The position numbers and the translations under genes were made by a program. Below, in pieces: positions 10,948 through 21,557 of a stretch of 64,000 nt of DNA. The DNA is from Valencia hispanica (taxonomy: Eukaryota > Chordata > Actinopteri > Cyprinodontiformes > Valenciidae), in the NCBI GenBank assembly GCA_963556495.2, contig OY747702.1, positions 8,108,280-8,172,279 of the forward strand. Reading direction: 5' to 3'. A model generated the notes under the pieces. That model made no database searches. It saw nothing but the letters and a program-made list of their open reading frames with translations, and was not told where the DNA came from. Numbering within the stretch: the stretch's first letter is position 1; every line of letters starts with the position of its first letter.

Positions 10948-13900
10948 CTACTCCGGACAGAGTTCTATGGAGAAAAAAAGCAAAAAACAGCTTGTCAAGA
11001 TAAAACGTTTTAGTGCTCAGCTTTCAAAATCATGAAATAATTGACTTAGTTTCTCACAAAAGTATTGAATTTAACATTGTATTAGGGTTACAAAACAAAT
11101 TAGGGAGGTACAGTGATGTGTAAAAGTATATCTCCAGTGTTTTTTGTTCACAATTAAATGTTTCAGATGCAATAAATTGTTGAATTACGATAACCTAAAT
11201 ATTTTTTTTATTATGATTGCATTTTTTTCAGAGGATAATGTTTTTCTAGCCAACCTGGCCCTAAACCTGAAAACTGGTTGTGAAATCACAGATGGGAACA
11301 CCTGCCATCACAGACAAAATGATGGCCCAACAGTAGCCAGCCTATTGGCTCCTGACTCAGTGGTACATCTACATCTCAAGGACAAGAGAAACTCATTTGA
11401 AGACAGCAACATTCCCATTTTGGACAGAGAACATAAACCTGGCAAAAACCCACAAGCTCCCTTTTTTTGGTCCCCTTGAAGCAAACTTAAAGCAGCTTCT
11501 GCTCCTTTAGATTTTACCTCCACAAGGACCTGTTAAAATCTGAGGACCTCCACAGGTCCTTGTGGAGATCAGTGAAACTAGACTTAAATTTGAGAGAGAA
11601 GTGCGGGAAACCATCTACTGTATGTTAAACATAAAAAGCCAACACTTGGACTTAGATTTGATCTTTCTACTCCATAGCATTGACTGTTCTCCCCAGGTGG
11701 TTTTAAAGTAACCATACCTTGGGACATGTAACCACGACAAATCACATGAAATCATTTTGAACATGTTTGGGTTGTTGCCTAGGACCAGTGAGTCATGTGA
11801 ACTTAATAGCCCTGTTACGGACCTTAATAAACCCCATTAGTTGATTGTTCTGACTCCAACTTATAAGCCTGCTACTTCCAACCCTTTTAATTAAGCCTTT
11901 TGGATGAGAGATAAAAAGTCAATTTACTGTCTATCTACAGCCTGACTGGCATCAAGGCTTGGGAAACAGCTAAGAGTCTTTAATATCACTGTGGAGGAAT
12001 ATTGTCCCACTCTTTGCAAAATTATTTAAATTCCATCTCATCTGGTGGTTTTCAAGTGTGAACATCCTGTTTAAGGTCAGCTACAGCACCTCAATCAGAT
12101 TTAAGACCAGACTTTGACTAGGCCTCTCTAAAACCCTTAATTTTGGTATTTTTTAAACCATCCACATGTGGAATTTCTTGTGTACTTTGAATCTTTGATT
12201 AAGAGAGGGACTGATGATTCTATAAGTTGCAATAAGTTCAGCAAAGCAGTCCCAGACCATTGTAGTACCAACGCTATGTTTGATTATGATGTTCGTTCTT
12301 TTTCTATTTTGGCCCTGGAGGTCTCCCATGCGGCCATAGTTCGATGAAGTCCCAAAACCTAAGCAATCTGCTACATTTTTCAGACTGGTCGATGTTACTC
12401 TGCTTTTCTTTTGTTCTGAAATGTTCTCAGCTCTAGAAACGACCTGCTGCTTTTTGAGATCATTTATCCTTCTTCTTCTTCTTGTCAGAGAGATTGCATT
12501 TAAGTGATTTATTGACTTTACAGTTCTGGCAGTAATCGGGTCTAGGTGTAGCTGGTGAGAATGAAAACCATAAAAATGTGACTTATCACAGTTGGGTGAT
12601 GATTTAGCAATGATTCCTTTTTACTCTTAATAAATACAAATATCATTTGAAAACTGCATTTGGCTCACTCAGTTTAACTTTGTCTGATATTAATTTGATA
12701 ATCAGAAACAAAAAAGCAAAAATAAGATAAAATTTGGCTTATTCTTTATAACCAGAATGTACCTGATGGTGTCACATTATTATCAGTTGCTCACCTTTGC
12801 TGGTGTCATACTGAAACTTTGAGGGCAGTGGAAACTGGAGGCATTCAGCTTGTTTCCTGAACGTTTTCAAATCAGAGTCTGTCATGGTTGTGTTCCTGCC
12901 TGCAGAGATCAGAAGAAAACAGAATAATGAGCAATTTAACCATTTATCATTACTATGTAGTAAACAACAGAAATGTGGAGAGTAAAATGCACAGTGATTG
13001 GAAAACAGCCACCCCCTCCACTATGAGTCACACATACCAAACAAGTAGAACATCTGGAAATTGTTTTCGTTGTTGTAGGTGTGCATTAGCAGACAGTCAG
13101 AGCAGGTGTGCAGGAACCTGTGATAGGATGCAGCATTCGGGACTGCACAGCAAAAACACGGTTTTACTTTCTCTACATGGAGCACATACTAACATCTTAC
13201 AGTGTTATGAGACTTGTAGCAGGTCTCATATTTAGACTTACAGTACCATCAAAATGATTTATACACTTAGAACCTTTCCACATCTTCACATTATGCCCAC
13301 ACTTTTTAATTTATTTTATTGGGTTTTGTGTAAATGATCAACACAAAGCAACTCATAACCCTAACCCTGTCAGGTGGGAAGAACTGACCTGTGATTTTCT
13401 AAATTTGTGCTATTAAAATTGGGAAAATGTGGCGTGTATTTCTTTCCAGTCCCCTTTACAGCAATATTGTTTGAAAATAACAAATGCTACTGATTGTCTT
13501 CAGAAATTACAAGGTTTGCTGGAGAACATTAGAGAACAACCAGCATCATTTACAGTGAGGAACATAAGTATTTGAACACCCTGCGATTTTGCAAGTTATC
13601 CCACTTTGAAATTATGGAGGGGTCTGGAATTCACATTTTAGGTGCATTTCCATTGAGAGACAGCATTTTTTTTTTTTAATCAGGGAATCACATTGTCTGA
13701 TTTTTAAAGAATTTGTTTGTAATAACTGATTGGAATGTTTGTATAAATGTATTGACATGACTTCTTGTTAAGTGCCTAGAGATGACATCTGTTGTGAATC
13801 AGCGCTATATAAATAAAACTGAATTGAATTTTATTGCTGCACATAAGTATTTGAACACCTGAGAAACCCAGTGTTGATATTTGGTACAGAAGCCTTTGTT

Positions 13901-16900
13901 TGCAATTACAGAGGTCAAACATTTCCTGTAGTTCTTGACCAGGTTTGCACACACTGCAACAGGGATTTTGGCCCACTCCTCCACACAGATCAGCTCTAGA
14001 TCTGTCAGGTTTGGGGCTGTCGCTGAGCAACACAGAGTTTTAGCTCCCTCCAAAGATTTTCTATTAGATTCAGATCTGGAGACTTGCTAGGGCACTCCAG
14101 AAACTTGATCCTTCATTTTCCTCCAAACACGGTGAGTGAGTTTAGACCAAAAAGTTCTATTTTGGTCTCATCTTTCTCCCATGCCTCCTCTGGATCATCC
14201 AGATGGTCATTGGCAAACTTCAGACGGGCCTGGACATGTGATGACTTGAGCAGTGGAACCTTCTGTACAATGCATGATTTTAAACCATGACGGCATAGTG
14301 TTCTACCCACAGTAACCTTTGAACTGTGCTCCCAGCTCTCTTCATCTCATTGACCAGCTCCTCCTGTGTAGTTCTGGGCTGATTCCTCACCTTTCTTATC
14401 ATCAGTAATACCCCACAAGGTGAGATCTTGCATGGAGCCCCAATCTGAGCATCTTTAGCCTCTTCCATTTTCTAACAATTGCTCCAACAGTTGATCTATT
14501 TTCACCAAGCTGCTTGGCAATTGCCCCAATGCCCTTTGCAGCTTTGTGGAGGTCTACAATTTTGTCTCTGGTGTCTCTTGACAGCTCTTTGGTCTTGTCT
14601 ATGGTAGTAGTTGGTCTGAGTGACTGTGGGGTGGACAGGTGTCTTTAACGAGCTCAGACAGGTGCTACTAATTTAGATTAATAAGTGGAGTAGAGGTGGA
14701 CTTTTTAAAGGCAGAGTAACCGCTCTTTGAGAGCCACAATTCTTGCTGATTGCCAGGTGTTCAAATATATATGTGCAGCAATAAAATGCAAATAAATTCT
14801 TTAAAAATCAGACAATGTGATTTCCTGAATTAAAAGAAAATGCAGTCTCTCAGTGGAAATGCACCTACAATGTGAATTTCAGACCCCTCCATAATTTTTA
14901 AGTGGGAGAACTTGCAAAATTGCTGGGTGTTGAAATACTTATGTTCCTCATTGTAGAACAAGGAGAACAGCAGACAGGTCCAAAAGAAGGTTTTGGAGAC
15001 ATTAAAAGGAGGGTTAGGTCATAAAACAAAATTTCAGGCTTTGTTCATCTGACGGGGCTCTGTTCAAGCCATCATCTGAACATGGAGAGAGGATGGACCA
15101 ACTGCAGACCAACAAGACATGGACATCCACCTAAACTGACAGGCCCGGCAAGGGGAGCATTAGATAGAGAAGCAACCAAGATGCAATGTGGTAACTCTGA
15201 GTTAGATCCAAAGCTCACACGGAAAATCCTCTTAACAGGACAAATATTAGTTGTGGACTTCCCAAATGGGAAGAAAAAATTTGTTGCTGAAAAAAAGCCA
15301 CAAGAAGTTCCAGTTCTAATTTGCCCTAAGCCATTTAGGAGACACAGCAAACACTTAGAAGAAGATTCTGTAGGATCAGATTGGCCCCTTGAATCTACAG
15401 TATATACAAAATACTACATGTAGAGGAAAACTAACACTACTCATTTCCCTGAAGATGAGTGGAGCCAACCAGGTGGACTGAACATACAGTCCACCTGGCC
15501 GCACATTGTTCACCCATATAAATATTCCAATACAAAGTTTGGCAGGCAACTTAAGGTTAGGTGCCTTGCCCAGGGGCACATCAACACCTGACAGGAGGAA
15601 GCTGGAATTGAACCTACAGCCCCCCCAATTGCAAGACAACTACTCTACATACTGAGCCCCTGTCACCCCAACTGGGCTGCTTGTCTTGATCTGCCAATAA
15701 AATACATTAAAGTTTCTGGCATCACAAAATATAGAAAGAAAATTAAAAGGATATAAATACTTTTGCGGGTCACTGTATGTGTCAAATTATTCTGCAATGT
15801 CAAAGCTTACTGTGAAACTCCAAGTCTTTGCCGCTGACGAGGGAAACATTCATCGTGACTCGGAGGCATTGTTCTTTCCTAAAATAAAATCCAAGTAAAG
15901 CATCAAGAATAATAATACTTAAATTTTATTAAAAGCACCTGTCAAGGAACACAAGGACACTTTATAACAATGAACAACAACAAAGAAAGTAACTATACAT
16001 CCATTATCTATCCTCTGCAGGAATGCGGGGGGGTGGGCTTATACCTATCTACAGCATTCATTGGGCGAGACACGGGGTACACCTTAGACAGATCGCCAGT
16101 CCATCGCAGAGCAACACAGAGACATACAGGACAAACAACCATGCACGCACACACTTATACCTAAGGGCAATTTAGAGACCAATTGTTTTTGGACCATGGG
16201 AGGAAGCCAGAGTACCTGGAGGGAATCCACGCATGCACAGGGAGAACATGCAAACTCCATTCAGAAAGACCCCAGGCCGGGATTCGAACCCAGGTCCTTC
16301 TTGCTGCAAGGCAACAGTGCTACCAGAAAATAACCAAAGCAAGTTATAAGCTGCAGAAAACAAATGACACATAAAACCTTAAGGAGTAGAGTACAAATCA
16401 ATATCATAAAATAAGTGCAATAAAAGAACAAGGGTCTTAAACAGGTGGGTTTTGAGTCTGGACTTAAAAGTAGTGAAGGAGTCAACGTTTCGGATGGCTT
16501 GAAGTAGAGAATTCCAGAGGTGGCGCGAAGACGGAAAGACGGAACAGTGAGGCGGCTAGAGAATCAAGATCTGAGGGAGCAGAAAAGGAGAAATTATGCG
16601 AATGAGGTCAGACAGATATGGAAAGGAAAGGATATGGATGGCCTTAAAGGTGAAAAGAAGGACTTTGAATACATTTTTGTTTGTGGTTTTGTATCGTCCA
16701 CCAGGCCCTTACTCTCAATTCTTGGATCAGATCTCACATTTTTTATCTGATTTAGTATTAAATACTGTTAGGGTCATTATAGTGGGGGACTTCAATATTC
16801 ATGTGGACACTGAAAGTGATAGCCTGAATGCAGCCTTTAGTGCTATTTTAGACTCAATTGGCTTTACTCAAAATGTACAGAGATAGACCCATTCGGGTAA

Positions 16901-19900
16901 TCACACTTTGGACCTTGTACTGACATACGGTATTGAGTGTGAGGAAATAACAGTCCACCTACATAACCCGGTCCTGTCTGACCACTTCTTGATAACTTTT
17001 GAATTTACTTTAACTGACCATCTTAAATCTGAAAGAAAATGTCATTATAGTAGAGCTTTATCAGACAATGCTGTAACAATTTTTAAAGAATCTGTTCCCT
17101 TCTTACTTTCCTCAGTGTCTCAGAGTAACACAGTGGATGGAAGCAATTCTATCTCTAACCCTTCAGAAATTGATGATCTGGTTCACAGCGTTACGTCCTC
17201 ATTGCGTTTGGCATTAGATAGTGTAGCCCCCTTGAAAAAGAAAGTGGCTAGCCATAGGAGGCTGACTCCTTGGTTCAACGCAGAGTTGCGTACTTTAAAG
17301 CAGAATACTAGGAAGTTGGAGAGCTAAAATGGCGCTCTACACGCCTAGAGGATTCCTATTTAACCTGGAATAACAGCCTACTGCTGTATAAAAAGACCCT
17401 TCGACAAGCTAGAACAGCATATTTTTCATCATTAATAGAGGCGAATAAAAATAATCCTAGGTTTCTTTTTAGTACAGTTGCCAAACTTAAAAGAGTCATA
17501 GCTCTGTTGAGCCAACTATTCCCCCAGCTCTTAGCAGTGATGATTTTATGGGATTATTCATAAATATAATTAATTCTATTAAAAATAAAATCATTGGCAT
17601 CCTCCCAAACATGATTACTTCTTCCTCAGTAAATAAGGCAGCATCGGAAAGAACTGTAGAACCTCATTTGTGCTTAGGCTGTTTTGATTTAGTCGAGCTT
17701 TCGGAATTATCAAAAATATTAGCCTCATCTAAACCTTCAACTTGTATGTTGGACCCAATCCCAACCAAATTATTTAAAGAAGTGTTCCATTTGGTTCCAT
17801 TTTGGAAATGATGAATCTATCCTTAGTAAACGGATACGTACCACAAGAATTTAAAATAGCTGTAATTAAACCTTTACTCAAGAAACCTTCCCTTGATCAA
17901 GATGACTTAGTGAATTACAGACCCATATCTAACCTTCCTTTCTTATCCAAAGTCCTTGAGAAAATTGTTGCTAATCAAGTCTGTGAGCATCTAAACAGTA
18001 ACGAGCTGTTTGAAGAGTTTCAGTCAGGTTTTAGAGCTCATCATAGCACTGAAACAGCACTGGTGAAGGTTACTAATGATATTCTTATGGCCTCAGATAA
18101 TGGACTGGTGTCTGTTCTGGTTTTGTTAGATCTCAGTGGTGCTTTTGACACAGTCCATCATAATATTCTCTTAGAAAGGCTTGAACATGTTGCAGGGATC
18201 AAAGGAACAGCACTAGGCTGGTTTAAATCATATTTGTCTGACAGATTCCAGTTTGTTCATCTAAATGATAAATCTTCTTCACTCTCAAAGGTTACTTGTG
18301 GAGTTCCACAGGGTTCTGTGCTTGGACCAATTCTGTTCACCATATATATGCTTCCAATTGGTAGAATCATTAGACAGCATGGGATAAATTTCCACAGCTA
18401 TGCCGATGATACACAACTATATTTATCCATAAATCCTGATGAACCCAGTCAGTTAGGTAGATTACAGGCATGTCTGGAAGACATAAAAACATGGATGAAT
18501 CTAAACTATTTGGTTTTAAATTCTGACAAGACAGAAGTTGCTGTCTTTGGACCAGAAGTTCTTAAACAGAAACTGATTAGTCAATCACCTCATCTGGATC
18601 GTATTAAATTGGCCCCCACTAATAACGTAAAGAACCTCGGCGTTATTTTTGACCAAGACTTGACATTTAAATCCCATATTAAACAGGTTTCTAGGATTTC
18701 TTTCTTTCACCTCCGGAATATTGCTAAAATTAGACACATCCTGTCCAGGAGTGATGCTGAGAAACTAGTCCGTGCATTTGTTACCTCAAGGCTGGACTAC
18801 TGTAATTCTTTACTATCAGGAAGTCAACAAAATGCCATTAAAAGCCTTCAGTTGATCCAAAATGCGGCAGCAAGAGTTCTGATGAATATTAAAAAGAGAG
18901 ATCACATTTCTCCTGCTTTAGCTTCCCTTCATTGGCTCCCTGTTAAATCCAGAATAGAATTTAACATCCTTCTTCTTACATACAAAGCCCTTAATAATCA
19001 AGCTCCATCATACATCAGAGATCTAATTGTTTCATATGTTCCTAACAGAGCACTTCGCTCTCAGACTGCAGGTTTACTTGTAGTTCCTAGGATTTCTAAA
19101 AGTAGAATGGGAGGCAGATCTTTTAGTTATCAGGCTCCTCTCCTGTGGAACCAGCTCCCAGCATTAGTCCGTGAGGCAGACACTCTGTTTACTTTTAAGG
19201 CCAGGCTTAAAACTTTCCTTTTTGATAAAGCTTATAGTTAGAGGGGCTAAGGTCATCCTGAGCTATCTCTGTAGTTATGCTGCTATAGGCTTAGACTGCT
19301 GGAGGACAGACTTACCAATTTTCTTCACTCTGCTACTTCGTTTTCTCCTACTACTCTCCAGTTGTATTACAGTAAATTCTGTTATTTCGACTGTTAACTT
19401 TGTTTTCTCTCAGTGTTTTTCTCTCCATAGAAGATATACCTGGGTGGTATCCTGCTTGGCTGCAATGCCCTGTTGGACAGGGGGCATCGACTGGGATAAT
19501 CCTCCCAGTAAACTGAACATCCACGGTGTCCTGTTATCAACTTTTTACTTTCTGTAACAGAAAGTTCTCTTATATCAGATCTTCTGTTCCTCCTGTGTCT
19601 CTGCTCTGTCTTCTCAAACCCCCAGACGGTCGTGGCAGATGGCCACTCCTACTGAGCCTGGTTCTGTTGGAGGTTTCTTCCTGTTAAAGGGGAGTTTTTA
19701 CTCTCCACCGTCGCTACATGCTTGCTCAGTATGAGGGATTGCTGAAGGATTGCTGTGGTTGGAAAGTCTGCCCAACCTCACGCCAATGACTGACGCAATC
19801 TGCTGGGATTCCTTAAATAGGAAACTTTTTAACTGATTGGAATGTTTGTATAAATGTATTGAAATGACTTCTTGTTAAGTGCCTTGGGATGACATCTGTT

Positions 19901-21170
19901 GTAAATTGGCGCTATATAAATAAACTGAATTGAATTGAATTTGCTGCTTAACAGGGAGCCAGTGAAGTTGTTGGAGGACAGGGGTGATAGCGTGTAATAG
20001 AGTTCTGAACCAACTGGAGTTTATTTAGGGACTTTTGAGGGAGATCAAACAGGAGTAAATTAAAGTAATCGATTCACGAGGTGACTACACTGGGTAAGAG
20101 AATAGAAGCAGAGTGGGGGGAGATAGGGGGATGTAGAGGATTCATATTACGTAGATGAAAGTGGGCAGACTGAGTGATATTATTGATCTGGGATTGAAAT
20201 GAAAAAGTTCTGTCAAGGATGACACCCAGACTCTTAATCTGGGGGGAAGGAGAAACAGGAGGCATCAACAGAGAAAAACTGGCAGTTTAGAATAAAGTGG
20301 ATTTAGTATCAACAAGTTTTGTCACTGTTTAGTTTAAGAAAGTTAATGGTAAACCAATATTTATTATCGGCTAAACAGGAGGAAAGGGAAGGGGTGGAAG
20401 TAAGGAATTAGGTTTTAGGGACAATCAAAGCTAGGTGTCATCTGCAAAGCAGTGAAAATTTATGTAAAATTTCCAGAAGATATGACCAAGTGGAAGAAGG
20501 TAAATAATGGAGAGAAGGGAGCCCCAGGACCGAGGCCTGGGGCATACCTCTAGTATCTGGGGAGGGGTCAGATCTGAAGGATTTGAGTTGAATGAACTGA
20601 GAACGACCTGAGAGATAAGAGTGGAGCCAGATTTTTACCAATACTCACTATCAACCTCTGCTTACAGCTCATTTTTCCAGTAGACCCTAGCCACTACTGC
20701 TTAGGTGAGCTGAAGTGAGCTTTCTATGTAATTTGCTGATTAAACAGGACAAATGATGAAAGAAACTAATGTGCACTTACATTGGTATAGGCTGCTGCTG
20801 TGCTGCCACACCGTTTGCCTGATCCATCAGCAGGGTCTGGCTGTCTGCTGTTCTGTTCAGCACCATCCACAAGCTTTCAATGCCATCCTAAACAGGACCA
20901 AAGAAGTTATTTTTAACTGTCCCCTCAATAAAGATCCAGTGTCCCAGGATCTACTCAAAGCAAATAATCAGATTTTAGTTACTGTGTTATTTTACACCCA
21001 GTGCAAGAAGACAAAGCATGCAGCACGGTTTAGTGCATACCAATCTGTACCTGGTCAAGCTGTTCAGCTTTCAGAGGCCGGTTCAGCTGGCTGCATTCAT
21101 TGTCTGTTGGTGCCGTGGCGCTGAAGGACAGCAGAGAAACAAGGACAATGCCCAAAGGTGCCACAGTCAT
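10948..21170 (-). CDS. Secreted lipocalin, alpha-1-acid glycoprotein / saxitoxin-tetrodotoxin-binding-protein-like (6 exons)
   Basis: Six minus-strand exons join in phase: 21051-21170, 20781-20887, 15811-15878, 13038-13142, 12795-12899 and 10948-10964, total 522 nt = 173 aa plus stop. Each has GT/AG borders. The start sits in CCACCATG with a TATA box 52 bases upstream. Residues 1-20 form a signal peptide ([20 protein letters not shown]). Family marks: an N-terminal Cys26, a tryptophan in SLWMVLNRT (weak GxW position), [11 protein letters not shown] (108-118, the TCxDC motif of this lipocalin group), AECLQFP (151-157) and the terminal ELCPE. Cys26, 80, 112, 115, 153 and 171 are available for disulphides; N51, N86 and N136 are N-glycosylation sequons. 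Lipocalins of this group bind small hydrophobic ligands in plasma; the ligand here is unknown. The short last exon and six-exon plan match lipocalin genes. It is slightly shorter than usual (about 190-200 aa). Introns 2, 3 and 5 are swollen by transposons. Confidence 0.82.
11109..12735 (-). mobile_element. Degenerate Tc1-like element in lipocalin intron 5, split by a Penelope remnant
   Basis: It starts after a TA with CAGTGATGTGTAAAAGTAT, a Tc1 terminus of the AAAAGT type. The body at 11945-12620 reads, on the minus strand, as a decayed transposase (the plus-strand blocks GGAGGAATATTGTCCCACTC, CAGACTTTGACTAGGCCTC and CAGTCCCAGACCAT are the familiar antisense). The right end decays near 12735 without a clear terminus. 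A GIY-YIG fragment occupies 11215-11945. Confidence 0.5.
11215..11945 (+). mobile_element. Penelope-like (GIY-YIG) retroelement 3' remnant, copy 1
   Basis: The frame over 11230-11460 includes [18 protein letters not shown], closely matching SAVQLHLKDNGHSFED at 59790-59845, and this is followed in both copies by a tail ending AAGCC(T)TTTTGGATGAGAG. I recognise this as the end of the GIY-YIG endonuclease region carried by Penelope-like elements of fishes. It is 5'-truncated and has lost the reverse transcriptase. Confidence 0.5.
13553..14953 (-). mobile_element. Tc1-like element nested in the outer Tc1
   Basis: TA dinucleotides flank both ends. Ends are CAGTGAGGAACATAAGTATT and, on the other strand, CAATGAGGAACATAAGTATT, extending as inverted repeats of about 100 bp. 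On the minus strand, transposase pieces are readable: an HTH region at 14280-14468, [20 protein letters not shown] at 14190-14240, and the C-terminal tail [20 protein letters not shown] near 13920-13990. The central DDE core between them is deleted, so it is non-autonomous. A 3' L2 fragment sits inside at 13722-13830. Confidence 0.72.
13722..13830 (+). mobile_element. L2-type LINE 3' end, innermost insertion
   Basis: ACTGATTGGAATGTTTGTAT ... CGCTATATAAATAAA ... GAATTGAATT is the 3' tail of the same L2 family whose longer copy occupies 16672-19941. It interrupts the terminal repeat of the Tc1 copy: after removal, the flanks match the Tc1 wording at 14776-14800. Confidence 0.7.
15545..15667 (-). 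mobile_element. tRNA-derived SINE
   Basis: On the minus strand the head contains an A-box-like GGCTCAGTATGTAGAGTAG and, about 35 bases later, a B-box GGTTCAATTCC, the spacing of a tRNA-derived RNA polymerase III promoter. The body then reads GTGCCCCTGGGCAAGGCACC, a common teleost SINE body. Confidence 0.6.
15985..16322 (-). mobile_element. tRNA-related SINE-like repeat inserted in the outer LINE
   Basis: On the minus strand TAGCACTGTTGCCTTGCAGC leads to GGGTTCGAATCCC (a B-box), then the long, very common teleost body with CATGTTCTCCCTGTGCATGC and GATGGACTGGCGATCTG. It interrupts the LINE 3' region, whose flanks continue on both sides. Confidence 0.5.
16672..19941 (+). mobile_element. L2-type LINE, 5'-truncated, inserted inside the outer LINE
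   Basis: It starts within the apurinic-endonuclease domain ([29 protein letters not shown]) and runs through the reverse transcriptase to a 3' UTR ending in CTGAATTGAATTGAAT. One in-frame stop falls after the GDFN block (about 16884-16886), and two frameshifts occur near 17325 and 17790. The RT part remains open. The same family leaves copies at 13722-13830, 31521-31673, 48187-48487, 54776-56088 and 63050-63434, so it was recently active in this genome. Confidence 0.85.
17802..19241 (+). pseudogene. L2-type LINE reverse transcriptase fragment, open frame of 479 codons
   Basis: The frame covers fingers, palm and thumb of a non-LTR reverse transcriptase. Visible motifs: [53 protein letters not shown] and the catalytic YADD (in [11 protein letters not shown], near 18395-18425). 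The C-terminal part has [12 protein letters not shown] and [13 protein letters not shown], diagnostic of L2-type elements of fishes. The fragment is separated from its endonuclease half by frameshifts, so the complete protein cannot be made. It would copy LINE RNA at a nicked target. Confidence 0.85.
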
Positions 21171-21221
21171 GGTGGACAGAGGTGAATCAATGCTTCGCTC
21201 CAGAGCAGCTAGAGCTCCTGG

Positions 21222-21229
21222 TATTTATA
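21222..21229 (-). promoter_or_regulatory. TATA box of the lipocalin gene
   Basis: The minus strand reads CCTATAAATACC here, a canonical TATA box 52 bases upstream of the lipocalin ATG (21170). Transcription would be expected to start near 21195, leaving a very short 5' UTR. The arrangement suits a strongly expressed tissue-specific secreted protein. Confidence 0.6.
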
Positions 21230-21557
21230 GGCAGGCCACAAACTTCCCCTTGTTTGAAGAGTGGGGTGATGGGAAGTCCACTCCTGAACAGTGCAATCCA
21301 GGACATTTCTGTTACACAAACTTTATGGAGGGACATTTCTGCTAAATAAATATCAGAGTCTTCATCCTCAGTTTTCAGTGTTTGAGCAGCCTGGCTTTAC
21401 AGCCAAGGTTGCTCCGAATGGGTTGCAAACATTCCTTTTGTTGTCCTTTTATCACATAACTTCATATAAACTTTTATATAACTTTTAAAATGAACTTTAG
21501 CCAAAGCTGATCAAGTTAAACTTAGTGGCACATTTTAAAAAGGCCAATCATAAAATA

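Larger units (their letters stand above)
13241..15775 (+). mobile_element. Outer Tc1-like element in lipocalin intron 3, hosting further insertions
   Basis: A TA at each side (13239-13240, 15776-15777) flanks long inverted ends: left CAGTACCATCAAAATGATTT..., right (reverse complement) CAGTGACCCGCAAAAGTATT..., with the shared inner word TATTTTATTGG. After the inserted element at 13553-14953, the plus strand resumes with a Tc1 HTH segment at 15080-15180 ([19 protein letters not shown]). The catalytic region is missing. A tRNA-derived SINE lies at 15545-15667. Confidence 0.6.
15907..20645 (-). mobile_element. L2/CR1-like LINE (outer), interrupted by a plus-strand LINE and a SINE
   Basis: Minus-strand reverse transcriptase pieces run in order: [16 protein letters not shown] at 20580-20640, [20 protein letters not shown] at 20180-20250, then after the 16672-19941 insertion [19 protein letters not shown] at about 16605-16665 and a [16 protein letters not shown] end near 16450. 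The 3' end at 15907-15960 has a LINE tail with ATTATTATT. The 5' end is truncated inside the RT. The YADD catalytic core is not recovered in a clean frame. It lies in lipocalin intron 2. Confidence 0.65.

Noticed and set aside
15376..15639. 87-codon minus-strand frame
   Set aside because: It spans a SINE head and Tc1 debris; no protein-like features.
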